DNA of 64,000 nucleotides, taken from NCBI GenBank assembly GCA_964631605.1, contig CAZVYG010000008.1:34474-98473 (forward strand), written 5' to 3'. Below are positions 18,344 to 27,735 of the stretch, piece by piece. Source of the DNA: JARKQH01 sp964631605. Its GTDB lineage: Bacteria > Verrucomicrobiota > Verrucomicrobiia > Limisphaerales > UBA8199. The notes under the pieces are model-generated. The model saw nothing but the letters and a program-made list of their open reading frames with translations, was not told where the DNA came from and ran no database searches. The first letter of the stretch is position 1. Each line of letters starts with the position of its first letter. A program made the translations under genes and the position numbers.

Positions 18344-20422
18344 ATGGGCAAGAAAACCAGATTGCGGGAATGTCCCGCGGCGGGCCACGCCATCGAGGCG
18401 GCGGAATGCACGGTGGGACGGCATACCAAGTATGCGTGTCCGCCAAGCTGCCGGTTCAACGTGTTTGGGCTGGAGAGTTACGAAACTTTCAAAACGATCG
18501 AGCGGTCGGTAGACGAAAAGTTCTTTGGCTGGCTGCTTGATCACGTTCCCTCCCGGGCGGAATTTGAGGCGGGACTTGAGCGGCTGGCAAGTGGGCCGAT
18601 TTCGGCGGCGTATTTTCGATATTTATCATGGCACGGCGTGTATCGGAAGGACGCGCAGGGCCGGAGCGTGCTCGACCGCTGGGCCGAGGCGGAATTTCAA
18701 GGCTTAAGCGCAGACGAACGGATAATCATGCGGGGCCGGCAACAGATGCGGCCCGCCATGCTTGAGGCGCACTGGATCATGGATGACCGGCGGGTCGAGG
18801 CAGTGGACCTGCTGGACCCGGAGCGCAAACCCATCCTGGTGGTGGACCAGGGTTTTGCCGCGCAGGCGGTGAGGTTCGGAGTGTATTTCGTCACGGTGGT
18901 TCCTCTGCCGCATTATGCGCGGCTGTTCGGAACGTGCCTTATGATTCCGCATTTTCACCCCGTGGAGATGGAGGAGGTCATTTTCGGGCTGGTGAGCCAT
19001 TTGGGAGGGGGCCATGAGTCGGGGGCAGTTCGCCAATGGCTGACGGAACATGCGGATTTGTTCGACGAGGGGTTAACCACGGTGTCGCTGGCGCGGCGGC
19101 AACGGATGTTCGAGCTGCTCGATGCCCAGGCGGGCAAAGCGGTTTACGAACTCGCGGCTTCCTACGAGGCGTGCTGCCAAAAGCTGACCACCGTGGCCGA
19201 AATTGACAACGATCCGCTCCGCCTGGAGGAGGCGAAGGAGGGATTCCGCGACGGACGGGTGTGGTTTGCCGGCCCGCAGGATGAGGAAACAAAGTTGACG
19301 GGAGCGGGGACGGTCCTGGGAAGGCTGTTGCTCGGCCAAACGCATTGGCGGCTCGAGGCCATGGGAGCGGACCGGCTGGCCCGCCTGCGACAGCGTTTCG
19401 AGACATTGATGGGAGGCGCGGTCAAGTTTGCCGGCGAGCGGCGGGATGACGTCGCGGCGCAGATGCGACTCAAGCAGCCGAAATTCGATCCCGCCCTGGT
19501 GCCGCCCGCTTTGCTGCGGGACGTGCCTCAACTCAGAACCTCCTTTTCGCGGGTCCAGGTCAAAGAAGGTCAAACGCCGGAGGAGGTGGTCAGTGCCTGC
19601 CTGTGCCAGAAGGAAAGCGGCATCCTGGATGAACCCGTTCTGGCGCTGGACAACCACACCCCGCGAGCCGCGGCAAACATGCCCGAGTTGCGAGACAAAC
19701 TGATTCGCTGGCTCAAATTCTGGATTTTCCAGACCGATACCCGCAACCTGGAAACGGGGCAGAATGTGGACACGAATTGGATGCTGCGGGAGTTGGGGGT
19801 GGATGAGATTCTTTTTGATCCGCCGCCGCGGCGCCGGCCCTTGCGCGCGACGGAACAGCCGGAGGATGAGGTCGAGGAAGCGGCGCGGTGCCTCGCTCTG
19901 GCGCAGCCGCCCGCACTGCCGGATCGCCCGTGGGATCCGGAGGAAGCGGCACAGTTGCTGGCGGAGGCGATGGCAGCCTTTCCGTCCGCTGATGATCTGG
20001 CGGCTTACGTGCAAGATCTGGACTATCCCTTGTTGGACCACCTCGCGTGTGTTTTCGAGGGGAGACTGGATGAGCCGGCGATGGCGATGCTGTTCCGAGG
20101 AGTGAGTTGGGTGTTGCTCTGTTTTGCGCCGGAAGGAACGCGCCCTGTGCCGGTGGAGGCGGAGCTGCTGCTGGACCGGATCATGGGACACCTTGAGACG
20201 TTGGCAGACCTGAGGAAAGCCCAGCCACCGGGCGGGTACAAGGCATGGCTTCAGAGCAGCCGTCAGCCCGCCTTGCTGCAACTGGTTCTGAGTCTGCTGC
20301 TCGAGCTGGATTTCCGGCAGCCGGAGGGCCAGCGAGTGCCGACCTCCCAGGGGCCGGTGGTGCTGGCCGCCATTGCGGCCGTGGTGGACGCCATGGACAT
20401 CGCCGCGCGGAGGCGGTCTTAA
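18344..20422 (+). CDS. conserved-looking protein of unknown function with N-terminal Cys/His cluster
   Basis: 692 residues from the ATG at 18344, with a purine-rich GGAGA upstream. I do not recognise the family. The N-terminus carries Cys10, Cys22, Cys32 and Cys36 with His15 and His27, spacing that would suit a small zinc-binding site. The remainder is a soluble, mostly helical, Glu/Leu/Arg-rich protein without signal peptide or membrane segments. Its middle has beta-like stretches (RKPILVVDQGF, FGVYFVTVVPLPHY). An acidic Pro-rich linker near residue 500 divides it into two parts. It stands alone between divergent surface-protein and hydrolase genes. Codon use resembles its neighbours, so it is a genuine gene, probably cytoplasmic. 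Confidence 0.8.
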   Translation: MGKKTRLRECPAAGHAIEAAECTVGRHTKYACPPSCRFNVFGLESYETFKTIERSVDEKFFGWLLDHVPSRAEFEAGLERLASGPISAAYFRYLSWHGVYRKDAQGRSVLDRWAEAEFQGLSADERIIMRGRQQMRPAMLEAHWIMDDRRVEAVDLLDPERKPILVVDQGFAAQAVRFGVYFVTVVPLPHYARLFGTCLMIPHFHPVEMEEVIFGLVSHLGGGHESGAVRQWLTEHADLFDEGLTTVSLARRQRMFELLDAQAGKAVYELAASYEACCQKLTTVAEIDNDPLRLEEAKEGFRDGRVWFAGPQDEETKLTGAGTVLGRLLLGQTHWRLEAMGADRLARLRQRFETLMGGAVKFAGERRDDVAAQMRLKQPKFDPALVPPALLRDVPQLRTSFSRVQVKEGQTPEEVVSACLCQKESGILDEPVLALDNHTPRAAANMPELRDKLIRWLKFWIFQTDTRNLETGQNVDTNWMLRELGVDEILFDPPPRRRPLRATEQPEDEVEEAARCLALAQPPALPDRPWDPEEAAQLLAEAMAAFPSADDLAAYVQDLDYPLLDHLACVFEGRLDEPAMAMLFRGVSWVLLCFAPEGTRPVPVEAELLLDRIMGHLETLADLRKAQPPGGYKAWLQSSRQPALLQLVLSLLLELDFRQPEGQRVPTSQGPVVLAAIAAVVDAMDIAARRRS

Positions 20423-20541
20423 CCAGCCCATTTGGCGCATTGACGAAAAGAGTGAGCGAGGCCGGCGTGAGGACGCGCGCCGCCGGCGCCGACGAACAAT
20501 TCGGGCTGGAGCTTTCAAAAAAACGTTGATTACTTTGGTCC

Positions 20542-22089
20542 ATGAAAGCGAACTTTGGCTTCGGCTGGACGCTGGCGTCGCTTGGCCTGCTACTCGTATC
20601 GGCGGTGGAGGTGTCCTCTGCGCCGCCAAACGACAACGCACGCCTCTTTGAACAACTGGACGCCGAGGAAATGCGGGCTGTGACACTGCTGGCGCAAGCC
20701 TTCCCCGGCCTGCCGGGCCAAACCGCGGCCAAGTCCGCCCGTGGGCCGTTGCGGGTGCATCCCACCAACCCGCGTTATTTCACCGACGACGGCCGGCGCG
20801 CCGTTTTGCTGGTTGGCTCCCACACGTGGGACAATTTGCAGGACATGGGCGAAGGCGACCCGCCCGCAGCTTTCGACTTCGAGGGCTACCTGGACTTCCT
20901 CTCCAAGCATGGTCACAACTTCATCCGCCTCTGGCGCTGGGAAATGCTCGGCTGGGACACGCAGGCCAACAACCAAAAGCCCCCGAAACGCCTCCGGGCG
21001 GCCCCTCACCCTTGGACGCGAACCGGGCCGGGAACCGCGTTGGACGGCAAGCCGCGGTTCAATCTCGAAAAATTCGACGACGCGTATTTCCAAAGGTTAC
21101 GCGCCCGGGTGGCGGCGGCGGGGGACCGGGGCATTTACGTTTCGGTCATGTTGTTTGAAGGCTGGGGTCTGCAACACGTCACCGATGCCTGGAAGGCACA
21201 CCCGTTCCACCCGGACAACCATGTGAACAGCCTCGAAGGAGTGGCGCGCGAAACTGCGGGCATCCAAATTCACACCTTGAGCCTTCCGGCTGTCACCCGC
21301 ATCCAGGAGGCTTATGTCCGCAAAGTCATAGACACCGTGAATGATCTCGACAACGTGCTCTACGAAATCGCCAATGAAAGCGGCGCCTACTCCACCGAAT
21401 GGCAGGAGCACTTCATCCGCTTCATTCATAACTACGAAAAACGCAAATCCAAACAGCACCCGGTGGGCATGACGTTCCAATACTCACGGGACCCCCTGCA
21501 GCGCGGTTCAAACACCACGCTCTTCAACGGACCCGCCGATTGGGTTTCACCCAATCCGGACGCGAATGGGTTTAGTTACCGCACCCACCCGCCCCCCGGT
21601 GACGGACGGAAGGTCGTGGTCTCGGACACCGACCATTTGTGGGGCATCGGTGGTGATCCTGCCTGGGTTTGGAAAAGCTTTCTCCGGGGCCTGAATCCCA
21701 TTTTCATGGATCCTTACAAAGAGGGGGTGCTGCACGGTGGCTCTGCGGCAAAATGGGAGACGGTGCGTCAGGCGATGGGGGCCGCGCGCCGGCTCGCGGA
21801 GCGAATCAACCTGGCCGCCATGACACCGCAGGGGAACTTGGCTGCTTCCACGTATTGTCTGGCAAGTCCGGCCAAGGAATACCTGGTTTACCTCCCGGTC
21901 GGCGGCGAGGTGACCGTGGACCTCTCCGACGTCCAAGGAAATATGCGGGTGGAGTGGGTCAATCCGGAGACAGGCGAATCCTTCGGCGGCAACACCGCGG
22001 CTGGCGGGGCGCAAAGGACCTTTTCTGCGCCGTTCAAGGGTCACGCGGTGTTGCATTTAAGCCAGCCGCCCAAGGCGTCAGCCCCATGA
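20542..22089 (+). CDS. secreted TIM-barrel glycosidase-like protein with C-terminal collagen-binding-like domain
   Basis: 515 residues with a signal peptide (MKANFGFGWTLASLGLLLVS, cut near VSSA). The barrel begins at about residue 70 with LRVHPTNPRYFTDDGRRAVL and reads GHNFIRLWRWEMLGW, the opening typical of DUF4038/GH-A-like secreted proteins. LYEIANESG places an Asn278-Glu279 pair at the usual acid/base strand end; VVVSDTDHLWGIGGD near residue 355 could contribute the second site. The C-terminal 80 residues (EYLVYLPVGGEVTVDLSDVQ) resemble the putative collagen-binding domain often fused to these barrels. The next gene is a paralogue 43 bases downstream. Probably an extracellular polysaccharide-degrading enzyme, substrate unknown. 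Confidence 0.75.
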   Translation: MKANFGFGWTLASLGLLLVSAVEVSSAPPNDNARLFEQLDAEEMRAVTLLAQAFPGLPGQTAAKSARGPLRVHPTNPRYFTDDGRRAVLLVGSHTWDNLQDMGEGDPPAAFDFEGYLDFLSKHGHNFIRLWRWEMLGWDTQANNQKPPKRLRAAPHPWTRTGPGTALDGKPRFNLEKFDDAYFQRLRARVAAAGDRGIYVSVMLFEGWGLQHVTDAWKAHPFHPDNHVNSLEGVARETAGIQIHTLSLPAVTRIQEAYVRKVIDTVNDLDNVLYEIANESGAYSTEWQEHFIRFIHNYEKRKSKQHPVGMTFQYSRDPLQRGSNTTLFNGPADWVSPNPDANGFSYRTHPPPGDGRKVVVSDTDHLWGIGGDPAWVWKSFLRGLNPIFMDPYKEGVLHGGSAAKWETVRQAMGAARRLAERINLAAMTPQGNLAASTYCLASPAKEYLVYLPVGGEVTVDLSDVQGNMRVEWVNPETGESFGGNTAAGGAQRTFSAPFKGHAVLHLSQPPKASAP

Positions 22090-22132
22090 AAATGAACCGC
22101 ACTTTAGTTCACTACCCGTCGCGGGTAACAAC

Positions 22133-23560
22133 ATGGTCATGCACATGCTGAATCAAATTGCAGTCATCACGGGTCGGCTTTTCTCCCACGGCCTGGGGCT
22201 GGCCCTCGTTCTGGCCATCTTCCTCACCGCGGCCGCCGCGGACGACTCCAATCGAATCCAGCCGTGGTCCAAGAATCCTCGTTATTGGCAATACGGGGGC
22301 CAGCCGGTGTTGCTGCTGGGCGGTAGCAAGGACGACAACCTTTTTCAAATTCCCGATCTGCGCGAGCACCTCGACGCAATCCGCGCCGCGGGCGGAAATT
22401 ACATCCGCAACACGATGAGCGACCGGAAGGACCAGGGCTTCGAGGTCTATCCCTTCTTCCAGCAACCGGACGGCAAGTTTGATCTCGAGCGATGGAATGA
22501 GGAGTACTGGCAGCGCTTCGAGAACCTGCTGCGCTGGACAGCCGAGCGGGGAATCATCGTGCAAATCGAAGTGTGGGACCGGTTCGACTACTCGACGAAA
22601 AACTGGGAACCGCATCCCTACAACCCAAAGAACAATGTCAATTACACCTATGAGCAATCCGGTTTTGCCGAGCATTACCCCGAACACCCCGGCCAGAACC
22701 GCCAGCCGTTCTTCTTCACCACCCCCGCCCAGCGCAACAACACTGTGGTGCTGAAATACCAGCAGCGGTTCGTCGAAAAGATGCTGTCCCACTCGCTGCC
22801 GTATGATCATGTGCTCTATTGCATGGATAACGAGACTTCAGCGGAGGAGGCCTGGGGCCTTTACTGGGCCGGGTTCATCCGCGAGCGCGCCGCCCGGGCG
22901 GGCCGGAAAGTGTGCCTGACCGAGATGTGGGATGCCTGGGACCTCAAGGCCGCGCAACACCAACGAACCCTCGACCATCCCGAACGCTACGACTTCTGCG
23001 ACGTGTCCCAGAACAATCAGAAAAAAGGCCAGGAACATTGGGACAATTTCCAATGGGTCCGCGCCCGCATCGCCGCTCACCCGCGGCCGCTCAATACGGT
23101 GAAAACCTACGGGGCCGACGGCGGCCGTTTCGGCAACAACCGCGACGGCCTCGAGCGGTTCTGGCGGCACGTCATCGGCGGCGCCGCCTCGGCCCGGTTT
23201 CACCGGCCGGATTCGGGGCTGGGGCTGTCTGAGCCGGCGGTGGCATCGCTGCGTGCGGCGCGCAAACTCGAGTCGCTCATCAAACTGTGGGAAGTCGAGC
23301 CGGCCAACCAATGGCTTCGCGATCGCGAGCCCAACGAGGCCTATTTGGCCGCCCGGCCGGGCCAAGCCTACGCGCTTTATTTCACCAACGGCGGTTCGGT
23401 GGGGCTGGACCTCACCGGCGCCCCGGGACCATTCGAGGTCCGCTGGATTGACCTTGCGACGGGCGAATGGGCAACGCGCGGGAGGGTTGAAGGCGGGGCG
23501 GTGGTCACGCTGACCGCGCCAGGCCAGGGACACTGGCTCGCGGCAGTGGTGAAGCCGTAG
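22133..23560 (+). CDS. secreted TIM-barrel glycosidase-like protein, paralogue of the preceding gene
   Basis: 475 residues; ATGs at 22133, 22139 and 22145 are possible starts before one hydrophobic signal sequence (FSHGLGLALVLAIFLTAAAA). It has the same plan as the gene upstream: NPRYWQYGGQPVLLLGGSKD at the barrel start, GNYIRNTMSDR, EVWDRFDYS, and HVLYCMDNETS with Asn233-Glu234 at the acid/base position. The C-terminal domain (YALYFTNGGSVGLDLTGAPG) is again a small beta domain. The tandem arrangement suggests co-transcription and action on related substrates. Catalytic assignment is by analogy with clan GH-A. Confidence 0.72.
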   Translation: MVMHMLNQIAVITGRLFSHGLGLALVLAIFLTAAAADDSNRIQPWSKNPRYWQYGGQPVLLLGGSKDDNLFQIPDLREHLDAIRAAGGNYIRNTMSDRKDQGFEVYPFFQQPDGKFDLERWNEEYWQRFENLLRWTAERGIIVQIEVWDRFDYSTKNWEPHPYNPKNNVNYTYEQSGFAEHYPEHPGQNRQPFFFTTPAQRNNTVVLKYQQRFVEKMLSHSLPYDHVLYCMDNETSAEEAWGLYWAGFIRERAARAGRKVCLTEMWDAWDLKAAQHQRTLDHPERYDFCDVSQNNQKKGQEHWDNFQWVRARIAAHPRPLNTVKTYGADGGRFGNNRDGLERFWRHVIGGAASARFHRPDSGLGLSEPAVASLRAARKLESLIKLWEVEPANQWLRDREPNEAYLAARPGQAYALYFTNGGSVGLDLTGAPGPFEVRWIDLATGEWATRGRVEGGAVVTLTAPGQGHWLAAVVKP

Positions 23561-23720
23561 CGTCCCAATTCCATACTTGATGATATCCATGATGTCGGCC
23601 GCAGGCGGTTGGAATTGACAACCCGGCGGGAAGGAGTATGGCATGGAAGCCATGATGAGCTTCGCGCCATGGCTGATGCGCTCGGTCTCAATCGAGCAGG
23701 GTCCGGGTCCGAGGGAGGCG

Positions 23721-25298
23721 ATGGTGGCCAGGCGGGGGCGGTTCCAATCCGCACGGGCGGCGCTTGGGGCTTGCGCCGTGGTCCTGCTCCTTTCGGGCTG
23801 GGGTTGCGGCGCCAGGCCCGAAGCGGCAACTGCAACGCCCGCAAGCAAAGCCCCGCCCGGGAAGTCCGCCAAACCGGACGCACGGATTCGCGAGGCGGCC
23901 GTCGCGGGTCTGTTTTATCCCGCGGATGAAGCCAGCCTGCCCAAAGCTGTGGAGCGGTTGCTCGCCGGCGCGCCGCCGCACTACGTTCCACGGCTGAAGG
24001 CCTTGATCTGTCCGCATGCGGGTTACGAGTTCTCCGGTCCCACCGCCGCGACCGGCTACCGCACCCTGGCCGGGCGGGACATCCGCACGGTCATCATCCT
24101 CGCGCCCAGTCACTATGCCCTCTTCGACGGGGTCTCCATCCCCGACGCCCAGGCTTACCAAACCCCCTTGGGACTGGCCCGGATTTCCGACAAGGCGGCA
24201 AAACTCGCGGGGAAACCCGGGTTTGTGACCGAGCCAAGATGCGCGGTACAGCGGCCGCCCTGGTGGCGCCAGGCTCCCAAACGGGCCCCGGAACCCGGCC
24301 ACGACACGCCGGAAACCTGGGAACACTCGGCCGAAGTGCAGGTGCCCTTCATTCAAAAGGTGCTGCGCGATACCAGCATTCTCCCGCTGGTGTTCGGCCA
24401 GACGGATCCGGAACAAGTCGCTCGCGCCCTGGCCGAGGTGCTGGACGACCAAACGGTCCTGGTGGCCAGCTCGGATCTGAGCCACTACCACCCTTACGAC
24501 ACGGCCCGGCGCCTGGATGAGGCTTGTGTCAACGCCATCTGCAACCTGGACGTTGACCTGATGAAAAAACAGGAGGCGTGCGGCGAAGGCCCCATTCTGA
24601 CCCTGCTCCACCTCGCGCGTCTTAAAGGCTGGAAAGCCCAGCGCCTGGACTATCGCAACAGTGGCGACACCAGCGGCGACAAGAGCCGCGTGGTTGGTTA
24701 CGCCGCGGTGGCCTTCCATGCCCCGGGACCCGAACGCTACGACGCCGCCGACCGCCGGCAACTGCTCGAGTTGTCGCGACAAACCCTGCGCGCCGTCGTG
24801 ACCCAAAGCGGGGCCTCGGAACCGGCGCCCAAGGAACTCCCGCCCAGGCTGGCGGAAAAACGGGCCTGCTTCGTAACACTCACCAAACGCGGGTCGCTGC
24901 GCGGCTGCATTGGGCACATTCTGCCGCAGGAGAGCCTGTGGCAGGCGGTGGTGGACAACACCCGCAATGCCGCGCTGCGCGATCCGCGCTTTCCTCCCGT
25001 GCAACCCGACGAGCTTCCGGACATCCACATCGAAATCAGCGTGCTGACCGAGCCGGAACCGCTGAAGTTCGACGGCCCCGAGGACCTGCTGAGGAAGTTG
25101 CAGCCTTACGAGGATGGAGTGGTCCTCAAAATCGGCGAGCGCAGCGCGACCTTCCTGCCGCAGGTGTGGGCGCAAATTCCCGACCGGACCGATTTTCTGA
25201 ACCAACTCGCCGTCAAAGCCGGGTGCCCGCCCTCAGCCTGGCGCGGAAAAGAAACGACGGTGGCCATTTACCACGCGGAATGTTTCGGCGAGCCCTAG
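23721..25298 (+). CDS. amrB-amrA fusion: AmmeMemoRadiSam proteins B and A fused (MEMO1-like plus AMMECR1-like)
   Basis: 525 residues from the ATG at 23721, which follows GAGGGAGG directly; the frame also opens at 23643. Residues 10-30 are hydrophobic and end in WGCG, an export or lipoprotein-like signal with an imperfect lipobox, followed by an Ala/Pro/Lys linker. MEMO domain, about 60-335: PHAGY (His99), PSHY (His131), EHSAE (His202), SSDLSHY (His255), EACGEG (Cys287), matching the metal-site residues of the family. AMMECR1 domain, about 345-523: LRGCIG at 393-398. An insert at about 172-198 is unusual. The two proteins are usually separate; here they are one chain, opening a four-gene overlapping operon that ends with the radical SAM partner. 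Confidence 0.9.
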   Translation: MVARRGRFQSARAALGACAVVLLLSGWGCGARPEAATATPASKAPPGKSAKPDARIREAAVAGLFYPADEASLPKAVERLLAGAPPHYVPRLKALICPHAGYEFSGPTAATGYRTLAGRDIRTVIILAPSHYALFDGVSIPDAQAYQTPLGLARISDKAAKLAGKPGFVTEPRCAVQRPPWWRQAPKRAPEPGHDTPETWEHSAEVQVPFIQKVLRDTSILPLVFGQTDPEQVARALAEVLDDQTVLVASSDLSHYHPYDTARRLDEACVNAICNLDVDLMKKQEACGEGPILTLLHLARLKGWKAQRLDYRNSGDTSGDKSRVVGYAAVAFHAPGPERYDAADRRQLLELSRQTLRAVVTQSGASEPAPKELPPRLAEKRACFVTLTKRGSLRGCIGHILPQESLWQAVVDNTRNAALRDPRFPPVQPDELPDIHIEISVLTEPEPLKFDGPEDLLRKLQPYEDGVVLKIGERSATFLPQVWAQIPDRTDFLNQLAVKAGCPPSAWRGKETTVAIYHAECFGEP

Positions 25299-27463
25299 CC
25301 GAAGGGTCGCGCGAGCGACAGGCAGTCCTCGCCGCGGTGGCGGCCCTGGGATTCTCGTGCGTGGTGACCCAACTGGCGCTCATGCGCGAGTGCCTGGCCG
25401 CTTTCGCGGGCAACGAGATGGTGCTCGGGGTCGTCCTGGGTTTGTGGTTGTTGTTGATGGGCCTGGGCGCCTGGCTGGGGCGGATGACCAGCGGGTCTCC
25501 GCGCTCGCTGGCTTATCTGAGCGTCGCGCTGCACTGGATCGCGCTGTTGCCCCTGCTCCAGGTCTTCGCCCTGCGCACTCTCCGCGATGTGATCTTCACG
25601 CGCGGCGCGGCGGTGGGGTTGAACGAGACCGTGGCCGGCGTCGGCGCGCTCCTGATGCCCTATTGCCTCGTCGCCGGTTGGACGCTGACGCTGGCATGCG
25701 CCATCCTGGGCCGCTGGGAAGGCCCCTCCGGCATCGGCCGGGCCTACTTTGCCGATACGCTGGGCAGCATCGCGGGCGGGGCATTGTTCAGCTTCATCCT
25801 CGTGCGCGTCCTGGATCACCTCGCCATGCTCGCAGTGCCCGCGCTGCTCTGCCTGCTGTCCGCCGCCGCCTTAAGCCATGTCCGCGGCAAATCCGGCCTG
25901 AGCCTGGTGTCCCTGGGACTGGGTGTGGGCTTGTGCGTCGCCGCAGTATCAGGCGACCCGGACGGGCTTGCCACGCGGCTGCAATATCGTCACCACCATG
26001 TCCTGGCCCGGGCCAATTCGCCTTACGGACGGCTGGTGGTTCTCAAAACCGACGGCACCCTGGATTTTCTTGAAAACGGCGTCCCGCTGGTCACCACCCG
26101 CGACGATCAGCACGTCGAGGAAACGGTGCATTACGCCCTGGCCCAGCGGCCCGAGGCCGACCGCGTTCTGTTGATCTCCGGTGGAATCTCGGGCACCGCC
26201 CGCGAAATCCTCAAATACAACGTCCGCCAGGTGGATTATGTCGAATTGGACCCCCTGATCCTCGAATTGGGCCGGAAATATCTGCCGGAGAATTTTTCCG
26301 ACCCGCGCATTCGCATCCACGCCCGGGACGGGCGGCTCTTGGTGCGTCAAATCACAGAACCCTACGATGTCATCCTCCTGGATGTTCCCGCCCCGGCCAG
26401 CGCCCAGCTCAACCGCTTCTTCACCGCCGAGTTTCTGGCCGAGGCGCGACGCGCCCTGACCCCCGACGGCGTCTTGTCCTTCAGCCTGGGGCGGTATGAG
26501 AATTTCGTCAGCCCGGACCTGGCCCGTGTGCTCGCTTGCGCCTGGTTGTCTCTGGAGGGTTCGTTTAGCAACCGGCTGATGTTGCCGGGCGGCCGGGTTT
26601 TCTTTCTGGCGTCGAACGGCCCGCTGCACACCAACATCGCCGAACGGCTCGAGCAGGGGAGCATTGCGACGCGGCTGGTCAACCGCCATTATCTCGAGGC
26701 CATGCTGACGCCAGACCGGTTGGCGGACCTCGAGCGCGCTCTTGCCCATCCCTCGGCGGTCAACCGGGATTTCAACCCCGTGCTTTACTACTACCACTTG
26801 CGGCACTGGCTCAGCCAGTTCGACCACCGCCTCGGGCCCGTCCCGATCGCTTCGCTCGCCGTTTTGGCCTTTTATCTCCTCCGGCTGCGGGGCAGCAGCG
26901 CCGTGCTGTTCGCTTCCGGTTTTGCCGCCTCCGCCCTGGAATTCGTGCTGCTGCTCGCGTTCCAAATCCTCTGCGGATCGGTCTATCACCAGGTGGGAGT
27001 GATCGTAACCGTGTTCATGCTGGGGCTCGCGCTGGGGGCGTGGTGGGCGAATCGGCGGCTTGGCGCCGGCGGGGCCTTCAAGGACCGCCGCGCGCTTCGC
27101 CGCTCGGCGATGGCTCTTGGGCTTTATGCCCTGCTGCTGCCGCTGGTCCTGCCCCGGCTGGCCCCGGCCGCCGCCGCCGGGCCCCCTTTGCCCGTGATTC
27201 AAATCGTCATCGCCCTGCTCACGTTGGTTCTGGCCATGGCGGTGGGTTTGCAGCTTCCCCTGGCCGGCCGCATCGAAAGCGGCAGCACCGCCGGGGTGGC
27301 GGCGCGGCTTTACACGGCGGACTTTATGGGAGCGTTTCTCGGGGCGTTGCTGGCCAGCACCTGGCTGATACCCTTGCTCGGCGTCAGCGGCGTCTGCTGG
27401 TTGTGCGCCGGGCTGAACCTCGCCGGCGCGGCGGTGTTCCATTTTCGAAAGGCGGTTTCATGA
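25280..27463 (+). CDS. integral-membrane spermidine-synthase-like protein
   Basis: 727 residues from the ATG at 25280, overlapping the previous gene by 19 bases. About six N-terminal helices open with TQLALMRECLAAFAGNEMVLG, characteristic of membrane-fused spermidine synthase-like proteins. A Rossmann methyltransferase-like core follows (about 295-450: LLISGGISGTAREILKY, VDYVELDPLILELGRKYLP, IHARDGRLLV, YDVILLDVPAPASAQLNRFF). The second Asp of the usual DxxDP loop is absent, so aminopropyl transfer is uncertain. Five to six more helices form the C-terminus. It is the second gene of the AmmeMemoRadiSam operon and starts inside the first, suggesting functional coupling. Confidence 0.85.
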   Translation: MFRRALAEGSRERQAVLAAVAALGFSCVVTQLALMRECLAAFAGNEMVLGVVLGLWLLLMGLGAWLGRMTSGSPRSLAYLSVALHWIALLPLLQVFALRTLRDVIFTRGAAVGLNETVAGVGALLMPYCLVAGWTLTLACAILGRWEGPSGIGRAYFADTLGSIAGGALFSFILVRVLDHLAMLAVPALLCLLSAAALSHVRGKSGLSLVSLGLGVGLCVAAVSGDPDGLATRLQYRHHHVLARANSPYGRLVVLKTDGTLDFLENGVPLVTTRDDQHVEETVHYALAQRPEADRVLLISGGISGTAREILKYNVRQVDYVELDPLILELGRKYLPENFSDPRIRIHARDGRLLVRQITEPYDVILLDVPAPASAQLNRFFTAEFLAEARRALTPDGVLSFSLGRYENFVSPDLARVLACAWLSLEGSFSNRLMLPGGRVFFLASNGPLHTNIAERLEQGSIATRLVNRHYLEAMLTPDRLADLERALAHPSAVNRDFNPVLYYYHLRHWLSQFDHRLGPVPIASLAVLAFYLLRLRGSSAVLFASGFAASALEFVLLLAFQILCGSVYHQVGVIVTVFMLGLALGAWWANRRLGAGGAFKDRRALRRSAMALGLYALLLPLVLPRLAPAAAAGPPLPVIQIVIALLTLVLAMAVGLQLPLAGRIESGSTAGVAARLYTADFMGAFLGALLASTWLIPLLGVSGVCWLCAGLNLAGAAVFHFRKAVS

Positions 27464-27735
27464 CAAAACTCAATTTTCTCCTGCTGAAACTCGTGCGGTG
27501 GAGCGGCTGGCCGTTGTTGCCGGTGGTGCTGCTGTTCCTGCTCACCGGCTACATCATGGATGGCCGCTACGGCCTGAGCCGGTTGCTCGATGAGAAGACG
27601 GCGCTGACGTGGCACCGCATGCTGCACCTGCCCCTGATTCTTCTCGTGCTGGTCCACAGCGTCCCGGCGGTGTATCTTGCTGTTCAGCGATGGGGCTGGA
27701 TCAAGCCGCGCGATGAAACCGGGCGTGAAAACTGA
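27460..27735 (+). CDS. small membrane protein with histidines in helix, possible haem-b type anchor
   Basis: 91 residues; the ATG overlaps the stop of the preceding gene (ATGA). Two hydrophobic helices: WSGWPLLPVVLLFLLTGYIM (about 14-33) and HLPLILLVLVHSVPAVYLAV (about 56-75). His52, His56 and His66 lie in or at the edge of the second helix, reminiscent of small cytochrome-b-like or DUF4405-type proteins, but too few residues are present for a firm call. Its C-terminal 23 bases overlap the radical SAM gene. It may serve as a membrane electron donor or anchor for the neighbouring enzymes. Confidence 0.7.
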   Translation: MTKLNFLLLKLVRWSGWPLLPVVLLFLLTGYIMDGRYGLSRLLDEKTALTWHRMLHLPLILLVLVHSVPAVYLAVQRWGWIKPRDETGREN

